5,341 nt of DNA from Candidatus Woesearchaeota archaeon (GTDB lineage: Archaea > Nanobdellota > Nanobdellia > SCGC-AAA011-G17 > UBA489), in assembly GCA_030679025.1 (NCBI GenBank), contig JAUXTV010000193.1, positions 1 to 5,341 on the forward strand, written 5' to 3'. The position numbers were made by a program, and so were the translations under genes. The first letter of the stretch is position 1, and the number at the start of each line of letters is the position of its first letter. The notes below the pieces were generated by a model. That model made no database searches. It saw only the letters and a list, made by a program, of their open reading frames with translations, and was not told where the DNA came from. This document shows, piece by piece, positions 1 through 5,212 of this stretch.

Positions 1-533
1 AAGCTTTTATTGCGTACTCTGTTCAGCACAATACCCATGATGGGAACACGTTTTTGTCTTGCAACTTTAACTGCATGCATCGTCGTGCTTAGCGTTGGAA
101 AATCAGGGTTAGTAACTACAATCAGTTGTTCAGCTGCTAACATGACAGCGCGTAATTCATCATTGAGATTAGGAGAAGAATCTAACAATACAATATCATA
201 ATAACTCTTCAGCTTCTTAACTTTCTCTCGCAGATTATAAGGATTAACTTTATCATTCAACAAGCTCCCAGGAACTATATGAAGATTTTTATCATACTCA
301 TGGATTGCATCGCCAATATCAACTTTATTGCTTAACACATCATGTAAGGTAACGGTAGGCTGTGTAAGTCCAAAATGTAATCCTAAATTAGGAGCAGAAA
401 AATTAGCATCTACAATAACAACGTTTTTACCAAATTCTCGAGCAAGTGCTGCACCAATATTAGCAGTAACAGAAGTCTTTCCTACACCACCCTTTATCGA
501 AATAACTCCGATGATTTTGCTTTCCCTACTCAA
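1..533 (-). CDS. minD: MinD/ParA-family P-loop ATPase, 3' end cut by window edge
   Basis: The 177 complete codons visible read as a MinD/ParA (SIMIBI) ATPase. Members of this family dimerise on ATP and position other complexes, often at the membrane. The deviant Walker A motif KGGVGKTS is at residues 14-21 with the signature lysine K14. Switch I is VDANFSAPNLGLHFGL (41-56) with D42, followed by IVPGSL (86-91), Walker B IVLLDSSP (114-121) with D118, and IVVTNPDFPTLS (138-149). The order and spacing fit archaeal MinD rather than plasmid ParA. The C-terminus, where MinD carries its membrane-targeting helix, lies outside the window. The start is taken as TTG: the frame has a TGA eight codons further upstream, no ATG or GTG lies between, and a GAGGTG ribosome site sits 7 bases ahead. 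The gene overlaps the end of the surface-protein gene by 8 bases, so the two are probably translationally coupled. The family call is firm; the exact paralogue and cargo are unknown. Confidence 0.93.
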   Translation of the reverse strand, partial: MSRESKIIGVISIKGGVGKTSVTANIGAALAREFGKNVVIVDANFSAPNLGLHFGLTQPTVTLHDVLSNKVDIGDAIHEYDKNLHIVPGSLLNDKVNPYNLREKVKKLKSYYDIVLLDSSPNLNDELRAVMLAAEQLIVVTNPDFPTLSTTMHAVKVARQKRVPIMGIVLNRVRNKS

Positions 534-3264
534 TCTTATACACCTCTTGTAATCCTTTCAATAAACCATCTTTTGATGTCTTATTAATCTTTCTACTTGT
601 TTGAGGAGCTTGTTTTTGTTCAACTGGAGCTGCTTTTTTAGTTTCTTTAACATTATAATATCTAGCAAAGTCCTCTTCTCCTACTTTTTCTTTAATTTCT
701 TTAGTGCGTGGAGTGAAAACAAATTTCTCTTGTTGTAAATGAGCTGTCTTTCCTAAAGTTTCTGGGAAAATCTTTTGCATGTCTGATGCAGAAACAACTT
801 TATGATCTTTGAAAATATCTTTTTTTGCTTGTTCTAAGCGCTCATAATTGAATTTCTTGGGGTGAACTTGAATCTTCTTTTCTTGAATCTCTTTAGCAGT
901 TTCTGGGAATTGATGGGCAAATTCTTTATCTTTAGGATCAACACGTTTCTGTTGTAATTGATCACCTTTTTTGAGCCTATGAAGAATTTCTGCACTGACA
1001 TAGCCCTGGAGTTTATCAAGCACCTCTGGATCTTTCACCATAATCTTTCTTCGTAGCTTTTTCATATATAAATGCTTCGTTGCCACTCGTCGTTCGCGTA
1101 AAATATAGCTGACGCCGAAAAAAAGTATAGCTAAAATAAGGAAGACTGCTGTAATTTTTTTGAATATGCTGCTTTCAGAAGATGCACTAATAGCTGCACC
1201 TGTTAACGCATTATTGTCTGGTAATCGAGATGGTTGCACTATAGTTGGTCCTTGTTGTCGTGAACTTTCTGGAGTTTGCGAAGAAGGTTGATTAGGTTGT
1301 GGTTGCTTGTTGATGATGGAAGTTCCAGGGGGAGCATTACGTAATGCCTCTAATCCACTATTTCCACTAGGTAAAGAAGATCCAGAACTACTGCCCGATG
1401 AACTTCCATTTTCAGAACTTTGATTGGCTGCTTCCACAGTAAATTGTTGAGGTCCATCACTTTGTTCATTGCTCGTAGTATCATTGGCAAACCAAAAGAC
1501 TGATGCAGTACCAACTAGAGAAATATTAACTGTAAATTGATAGAGATCACTTGTGTTGCTTAAAGTTGGTTCTAGAACTGTAGTGTCTGGTAAAGTAATA
1601 TTTGCTAAAACAGTCGCTACTTGAATATTGTCAGTAATGGTTGCAGTGCAGGTAACTTCTTCTCCAATGGTGCTAGAGTTTGGAGTGCAACTGCCAAGAG
1701 TAATAAGAGGAGTATCTACATCAGGCGCGCTTAAAGAAAAACTTCCAGTTTCAGTATCATTAAGATTATTAGAAGTATCATTAACAAGAAGGGTAAACTG
1801 ATAGTCACCAGTAAGGGAAGTAGTATAGTCCATTGCATAAAAGGTGTCGCTAGTGTTGAAGAGTTGTACTAAAGTGTCTGTTCCATTGGGTAAAGTAATA
1901 TTTGCCAGAACAATGTCCAGGCTTCTTCCATCACTGATAGTTGCATTAAGAGAGAGAGTTTCATTTGTAGTAAAATTAGCACTCTGAGGTGCAACACTAG
2001 TTACACTCGGTACCCCAACATCTACATAATCAAGAGTAATTTGGGAAACTGTAGGAGTTAGATCTGCTTCATCTGCAGTTAAAGTAAGATGAAATTGGAA
2101 ATATCTATTTGAAGTAAGACTCAAAGAAGATCCAGTTGCGCTAAAGGAAGCATCATTACAATCTGACAAGGTACAAGAGCGTGCTTGAGCAGAAATATTG
2201 GTCGTCGAATTAATGCTAAACAATCCAACAACATCTCCATTGCCATTATTGAAATCACTGTCATTGACCTTGCTCCAGTTCAATCCACTATCAGTAGATT
2301 TCCAGACGTCTTCATCGCTTTCAATGATATAAAAAGTGCCAAAAGAATCTACAGTTGCTCTAGTAACGTGTTGTCCTTCGCCATTATAATCAGTGCGAAT
2401 TTTTGTCCAGGTAAATCCAGAGGTAGTCGATTGCCAAATATCATCGTCATCTTCTATCGCATACAAATAATCTTGACCATCAATAACTAAATAATCTACA
2501 TCACTACCTTCTCCACCGTTGAAATCATTAGCGACAAAATACCAAGCAACACCATCAGTACTTGCCCAGACATCTTCGCTATTGTCCACAACAAGTAAAG
2601 TATTAGAACTATTAACTACGAAACCAGCAGGATCTCCATTGCCTCCGTTGAAATCACTACCATTTACTTTGCTCCAGTTCAATCCACTGTCAGTAGATTT
2701 CCAGACGTCTTCATCATCTTCAATGATATAGAGATTATTATTGTAGTCTGAGACAGCGCGAACTACATGTTGCCCTTCACTGTTGTAATCATCATTCACT
2801 TTAGTCCAAGTTAATCCTCTAGTAGTTGATCTCCAGACATCATCATCATCTTCAACAGAGTAGAAGTAATTTTGATAATCCACAAAAGCAAAATCAGCAT
2901 CACTACCACCATCACCATTGTTATAATTATCAATAAGAAGAACCCAATGTATACCATCATGAGACGTCCAGACATCATCATCGCCGTCTACACTCAGTAA
3001 CAAAGGTTCTGTAGGTAATACTGAAGTTAGAGTAAGAGTATTCCATTGACTAGTATCCAGACCATCAAAGACAGTGCTAGTGTAAGTACCGCTAGTATTT
3101 CCAGGAGAGAGTTGCAGAGAAAGATTTGTGCTATTATAGAGAGTATTATTGTAAGTTCCTTGATCAAAATCAGTTTGAGTAGTAAGTGTATATTGGAAAC
3201 CAGCGACTAGACTTATGAGTAATAAACAGCTAAGTACTAAGATCACCCCTTTGCTAGTCATCAT
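526..3264 (-). CDS. Large type I membrane-anchored surface protein: Asp-box propeller, Ig-like domains, cytoplasmic tail
   Basis: This 912-residue protein is not a named family, but its architecture is readable. A signal peptide covers about residues 1-22 (hydrophobic core 7-20, possible cleavage after VAG). Residues 23-86 look like half of a beta-sandwich. Six Asp-box (BNR) blades of 44-45 residues cover about 91-344. Residues 356-414 look like the other half of the sandwich, with a close cysteine pair (C364, C369). Two Ig-like domains follow at about 417-512 and 515-611, the second with C526 and C539. A Ser/Gly/Pro/Gln-rich stalk covers about 612-695. One transmembrane helix (about 703-722) is followed by RERR, giving an N-outside topology. 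The tail of about 190 residues is highly charged and probably cytoplasmic. I count 26 N-glycosylation sequons before the helix and one after it. The first of two adjacent ATGs is used; it forms an ATGA overlap with the upstream gene and has a good ribosome site. Binding to a surface ligand or another cell is a plausible role, but inferred. No sialidase catalytic set was identified. Confidence 0.88.
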   Translation of the reverse strand: MMTSKGVILVLSCLLLISLVAGFQYTLTTQTDFDQGTYNNTLYNSTNLSLQLSPGNTSGTYTSTVFDGLDTSQWNTLTLTSVLPTEPLLLSVDGDDDVWTSHDGIHWVLLIDNYNNGDGGSDADFAFVDYQNYFYSVEDDDDVWRSTTRGLTWTKVNDDYNSEGQHVVRAVSDYNNNLYIIEDDEDVWKSTDSGLNWSKVNGSDFNGGNGDPAGFVVNSSNTLLVVDNSEDVWASTDGVAWYFVANDFNGGEGSDVDYLVIDGQDYLYAIEDDDDIWQSTTSGFTWTKIRTDYNGEGQHVTRATVDSFGTFYIIESDEDVWKSTDSGLNWSKVNDSDFNNGNGDVVGLFSINSTTNISAQARSCTLSDCNDASFSATGSSLSLTSNRYFQFHLTLTADEADLTPTVSQITLDYVDVGVPSVTSVAPQSANFTTNETLSLNATISDGRSLDIVLANITLPNGTDTLVQLFNTSDTFYAMDYTTSLTGDYQFTLLVNDTSNNLNDTETGSFSLSAPDVDTPLITLGSCTPNSSTIGEEVTCTATITDNIQVATVLANITLPDTTVLEPTLSNTSDLYQFTVNISLVGTASVFWFANDTTSNEQSDGPQQFTVEAANQSSENGSSSGSSSGSSLPSGNSGLEALRNAPPGTSIINKQPQPNQPSSQTPESSRQQGPTIVQPSRLPDNNALTGAAISASSESSIFKKITAVFLILAILFFGVSYILRERRVATKHLYMKKLRRKIMVKDPEVLDKLQGYVSAEILHRLKKGDQLQQKRVDPKDKEFAHQFPETAKEIQEKKIQVHPKKFNYERLEQAKKDIFKDHKVVSASDMQKIFPETLGKTAHLQQEKFVFTPRTKEIKEKVGEEDFARYYNVKETKKAAPVEQKQAPQTSRKINKTSKDGLLKGLQEVYKIE
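541..546 (-). promoter_or_regulatory. Shine-Dalgarno site for the TTG-initiated MinD gene
   Basis: Read on the minus strand this is GAGGTG, matching the usual anti-Shine-Dalgarno end of 16S rRNA, with 7 bases between it and the TTG. It lies inside the last codons of the surface-protein gene. It decides the MinD start, because no ATG or GTG is available between it and the upstream in-frame stop. Confidence 0.75.
2271..2330 (-). repeat. Near-identical DNA repeat, copy in blade 6
   Basis: This 60-base stretch matches 2670-2729 at 56 of 60 positions by direct comparison, at an offset of exactly 399 bases. It encodes the acidic cluster and Asp-box of blade 6. Conservation at the DNA level points to recent duplication or gene conversion between blades 3 and 6. 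Confidence 0.9.
2670..2729 (-). repeat. Near-identical DNA repeat, copy in blade 3
   Basis: Partner of the copy in blade 6, differing at four positions: one single change and three adjacent changes in the acidic-cluster codons. It encodes the corresponding part of blade 3. The in-frame 399-base offset fits a three-blade duplication. Confidence 0.9.
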
Positions 3265-3518
3265 GGTTCTATCATCACCTGTTTCTTAGTCATGCTACAC
3301 TTCCATAGTTTTAAAAAGGATTCGACGTCAGCTGCAAAAGGTGAAGGAACTAATAAGACTGTTCTTCCTAATTGCGCAATGTGATAGTCTTTGACAACTC
3401 CTGTTTTGCCATCTCGTCCCTTCAAAGCATAATAGAAGCGAATTTTATCTGAAGCAGTAAGATGAGTCAAGGAATAAGTAAATAAAAACTTGTCTAGGTA
3501 ATGGCTGCTATGTCCCAT
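3261..3518 (-). CDS. Uncharacterised 85-residue protein, first gene of the surface-protein operon
   Basis: I do not recognise the family. The protein is soluble-looking, with no signal peptide or membrane segment, and is rich in Lys, Tyr and Phe. The middle (about residues 25-58) alternates charged and hydrophobic residues as expected for beta strands: KIRFYYALKGRDGKTG, then a stretch ending in RTVLLVPSP. A probable helix follows (about 60-73, ADVESFLKLWK) and a short basic end. The composition and small alpha/beta layout resemble a compact binding protein, but no catalytic motif is visible. It is likely real: its TGA stop overlaps the ATG of the surface-protein gene (ATGA), the next gene's ribosome site lies in its 3' end, and a TATA-like box sits 22 bases ahead of its ATG. 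No ribosome site precedes that ATG, which suggests a leaderless start. Position suggests co-production with the surface protein and MinD-like ATPase. Confidence 0.8.
   Translation of the reverse strand: MGHSSHYLDKFLFTYSLTHLTASDKIRFYYALKGRDGKTGVVKDYHIAQLGRTVLLVPSPFAADVESFLKLWKCSMTKKQVMIEP
3274..3280 (-). promoter_or_regulatory. Shine-Dalgarno site for the surface-protein gene
   Basis: On the minus strand this reads AGGTGAT, a seven-base match to the usual anti-Shine-Dalgarno, 9 bases before the ATG. It lies inside the last codons of the 85-residue gene. It supports translation of the surface protein from within the polycistronic message and the choice of the first ATG of the ATGATG pair. Confidence 0.75.
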
Positions 3519-3540
3519 GAAAGTTACTTAACAAAAAGGT

Positions 3541-3548
3541 TATTTAAA
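3541..3548 (-). promoter_or_regulatory. TATA-like box for the leftward three-gene operon
   Basis: The minus strand reads TTTAAATA, a good archaeal TATA-box match, with 22 bases between its end and the ATG of the 85-residue gene. Archaeal transcription usually starts about 22-27 bases downstream of the box, so the transcript would begin at or next to the ATG. The lack of a ribosome site there agrees. Confidence 0.6.
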
Positions 3549-3680
3549 TCTTGTTATAGAATAATAACTAACAAAAAAGGATAAAAAAGACTAATGAGAT
3601 AAGAATAAAACAAAATAGCATAATAAATAAGAGGATGTTAAATAGATTAACAATAGTATAGCTTTTAAGTGAAGAAAAAA

Positions 3681-3688
3681 TTTATAAG
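3681..3688 (+). promoter_or_regulatory. TATA-like box for the Cfa synthase gene
   Basis: TTTATAAG preceded by the purine-rich GAAGAAAAAA (a possible BRE) ends 21 bases before the ATG. This is the spacing of a leaderless archaeal promoter. No Shine-Dalgarno sequence precedes the ATG, in agreement. Confidence 0.65.
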
Positions 3689-3709
3689 TACTTAAGAAAA
3701 CTACCTAAT

Positions 3710-4819
3710 ATGGCAAAAGCAATCCTCAAAGCATATTTTGCTCCTGCAGACATTCAAATCAATGGAACAAGGCCTTGGGATATTCAAGTCCATAATAAGG
3801 CGTTCTATCAGAAAGTTCTTGCTGAAGGCTCTCTGGGATTAGGAGAATCTTATGTAGATGGATGGTGGGATTGTAAAGCCTTGGATAAATTTTTCTGCAA
3901 ACTCCTTGTAAATGAGATCGATAAAAAAGAAAAACTAACATTCAAAGCAACACTAGCCTATGTCCATGCAAAAATAACCAACAAACAATCCCAGAAAAAA
4001 GCATTTGAGGTAGGAGAAAAACATTACGACTTAGGTAATGATCTCTTCAAGGCCATGTTGGACAAGCGATTAACTTATACTTGTGGCTATTGGAAAAAAG
4101 CAAAGACTCTGGATGAGGCCCAAGAAGCAAAATTAGATTTAGTCTGTAAAAAATTACAATTGAAACCAGGACAGAAAATTCTCGATATAGGTTGTGGCTA
4201 TGGAAGTTTCATGAAGTTCGCAGCACAGAAATATAAAGTCAGTTGTGTAGGTGTAACCATATCCAAAGAGCAGAAAGAACTCGGAGAACAGCTCTGCAAG
4301 GGGTTGCCCATTAAATTTAGATTGCAAGACTATAGAGAACTCAACGAACGTTTCGACCATATTGTTTCTTTAGGTATGTTCGAACATGTAGGAATAAAAA
4401 ATTATCGTACTTATATGCAAGTTGTACATCGATGCTTAAAAAAAGAAGGAATATTCTTATTGCATACTATTGGAAGCGCAGACGCGAAAAAAGCTTCAGA
4501 TCCTTGGATTGCAAAATATATCTTCCCTAATGGATCCATCCCAAAGGAAAAACAAATTATGAAAGCGGCGCAAGGCTTGTTTGTTCTAGAAGACTGGCAC
4601 AATTTCGGTGCTTATTATGATCCAACGCTTATGGCATGGTATAAGAATGTGGAAAAAAACTGGGATAAAGTAAGTAAACGATATGATAAAAGATTTAAGA
4701 GAATGTGGTCTTACTATTTGCTTGCATGTGCTGGTGCTTTCAGAGCTCGTCGCACACAACTATGGCAGATAGTCTTTGCAAAAAAAGGAATTTCTGGCGG
4801 ATATACTTCTGTTCGTTAG
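3710..4819 (+). CDS. cfa: Cyclopropane-fatty-acyl-phospholipid synthase, bacterial type
   Basis: The 369-residue product is full length for the family (E. coli Cfa, from memory, is 382) and aligns along its whole length with a constant offset of 14 at the key residues. The enzyme uses S-adenosylmethionine to add a methylene across a cis double bond in phospholipid acyl chains at the membrane surface. The N-terminal lipid-binding domain is present, with EGSLGLGESYVDGWW at 39-53. The Rossmann methyltransferase domain has the SAM loop ILDIGCGYG (157-165) and GVTIS (181-185). The catalytic and bicarbonate-site residues of E. coli (C139, E239, H266, I268, Y317) correspond to C125, E225, H252, I254 and Y303, so it should be active. 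EDWHNFGAYYD (294-304) and ACAGAFRAR (339-347) are further family hallmarks. The gene stands alone, with its own TATA-like box and no ribosome site. No obvious compositional break from its neighbours was seen. The oddity is the host: archaeal lipids lack the usual substrate, so bacterial origin by transfer is likely. Confidence 0.95.
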   Translation: MAKAILKAYFAPADIQINGTRPWDIQVHNKAFYQKVLAEGSLGLGESYVDGWWDCKALDKFFCKLLVNEIDKKEKLTFKATLAYVHAKITNKQSQKKAFEVGEKHYDLGNDLFKAMLDKRLTYTCGYWKKAKTLDEAQEAKLDLVCKKLQLKPGQKILDIGCGYGSFMKFAAQKYKVSCVGVTISKEQKELGEQLCKGLPIKFRLQDYRELNERFDHIVSLGMFEHVGIKNYRTYMQVVHRCLKKEGIFLLHTIGSADAKKASDPWIAKYIFPNGSIPKEKQIMKAAQGLFVLEDWHNFGAYYDPTLMAWYKNVEKNWDKVSKRYDKRFKRMWSYYLLACAGAFRARRTQLWQIVFAKKGISGGYTSVR

Positions 4820-4863
4820 AATAAGGTATACTCTTGATCTCTAAACGTAAAGGCTAAGAAAGC

Positions 4864-4871
4864 TTTAAAAA
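4864..4871 (+). promoter_or_regulatory. TATA-like box for the eS17 gene
   Basis: TTTAAAAA preceded by AAGAAAGC lies 25 bases ahead of the eS17 ATG, fitting a leaderless or very short-leader transcript. No Shine-Dalgarno sequence precedes the ATG. The 77-base gap after the Cfa gene shows no clear hairpin-plus-T-tract terminator. Confidence 0.5.
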
Positions 4872-4896
4872 CCCCTCTAAGTAAACCATTTCCACA

Positions 4897-5166
4897 ATGG
4901 GTCGAATTAAAACACAGCTAATTAAACGTACTGCCAGAAAACTATTCGCAAAGTATACAGCAGAAATTAAGCCTTCTTTTGAAGAAAACAAAATAGTGGT
5001 TTCTACTCATTTGCAGAACCCCAATAAGAAGATGCGCAACATCATCGCAGGGTATTTAGCTCGTTTATCCAAGCAGAAAACAGCAGGCAGTAAGCCTAAG
5101 CCAAAGATGGCTCCTCTAGCTTCACGTACTCCTAGATATGGAAAACCTATGTCTAGACAACGATAA
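4897..5166 (+). CDS. rps17e: Small ribosomal subunit protein eS17 (S17e)
   Basis: The 89-residue basic protein opens with MGRIKTQLIKRTARKLF, the hallmark start of eS17, a small-subunit protein found in Archaea and eukaryotes but not bacteria. The second conserved block is KKMRNIIAGYLARLSKQK (44-61), with the core IAGY at 50-53. These two blocks form the usual three-helix fold. After about residue 62 a Lys/Pro/Arg-rich tail of some 28 residues follows (containing KPKPK and SRTPRYGKP). It makes this copy longer than the compact archaeal form of roughly 60-70 residues; it is probably disordered and rRNA-contacting. The start is the only sensible one because the family motif begins at the initiator Met. 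Alba follows 46 bases downstream, a housekeeping pairing of translation and nucleic-acid binding. This gene is strong evidence that the window is archaeal. Confidence 0.95.
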   Translation: MGRIKTQLIKRTARKLFAKYTAEIKPSFEENKIVVSTHLQNPNKKMRNIIAGYLARLSKQKTAGSKPKPKMAPLASRTPRYGKPMSRQR

Positions 5167-5167
5167 G

Positions 5168-5175
5168 CTTATATC
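5168..5175 (+). promoter_or_regulatory. Possible TATA-like box for the Alba gene
   Basis: CTTATATC begins just after the eS17 stop codon and ends 37 bases ahead of the Alba ATG. It would give a short leader of about 10-16 bases. No ribosome site is visible before the ATG. Alba could equally be read through from the eS17 promoter, so this call is weak. Confidence 0.35.
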
Positions 5176-5212
5176 TAATAACACCCTGTTCACCAGTACT
5201 ATTTTAAACACA

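Larger units (their letters stand above)
2233..2994 (-). repeat. Six-blade Asp-box beta-propeller repeat array (coding), built as two copies of a three-blade unit
   Basis: Six repeats within the surface protein each carry an acidic cluster ending in [VI]W (W99, W144, W188, W233, W277, W321). Each continues into an Asp-box such as STDSGLNW or STTRGLTW, and then a [DN]-[YF]-N-x(2,3)-G loop. Blades 1 and 4, 2 and 5, and 3 and 6 resemble each other most: 2 and 5 share GQHVxRA, 3 and 6 share STDSGLNWSKVN. The unit duplicated was therefore about 133 residues (399 bases). The sixth blade ends at the boundary with the following beta-sandwich segment. Asp-box repeats typically form sialidase-type propellers; six blades would be a complete one. 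Confidence 0.85.
3519..3709. other. AT-rich divergent intergenic promoter region
   Basis: This spacer separates the leftward operon from the rightward Cfa synthase gene and is very AT-rich. It carries one TATA-like box facing each way near its two ends. An 11-12-base direct repeat (TAACAAAAAGG at 3529 and TAACAAAAAAGG at 3569) lies 40 bases apart on the leftward side; with such simple composition it may be chance. No RNA gene or open frame was seen in it. Confidence 0.6.

Noticed and set aside
1..6. AAGCTT (HindIII site) at the window start, and again at 5165-5170
   Set aside because: Coding sequence continues through the first site, and a six-base palindrome in AT-rich DNA is expected by chance. 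There is no vector sequence to suggest a cloning junction.
2185..2731. Plus-strand open frames of 101 and 70 codons opposite the propeller
   Set aside because: They are antisense to a strongly supported coding region, follow its repeat structure, and have no ribosome site or recognisable protein character.
2233..2994. Regularly spaced DNA repeats (about 133 bases) that could suggest a CRISPR-like or tandem array
   Set aside because: The repeats are in frame, diverge mainly as codon changes and encode Asp-box blades. There are no identical short repeats with unrelated spacers.
3255..3290. Possible frameshift splitting one long gene into the 85- and 912-residue frames
   Set aside because: The 912-residue protein begins with a proper signal peptide and has its own ribosome site, and the ATGA overlap is a standard coupling arrangement.
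3529..3580. Direct repeat TAACAAAAAGG / TAACAAAAAAGG as a regulator-binding site
   Set aside because: The region is very AT-rich with many A-runs, the copies are short and lack dyad symmetry, and chance similarity is likely.
4154..4602. Minus-strand open frames of 68 and 63 codons inside the Cfa gene
   Set aside because: They lie antisense to the SAM-binding and catalytic region of a clearly real enzyme gene and show no protein features of their own.
4820..4896. Transcription terminator between the Cfa gene and eS17
   Set aside because: Only a short AAAGCTTT palindrome overlapping the probable eS17 promoter is present. There is no stable hairpin or T-tract on the plus strand.
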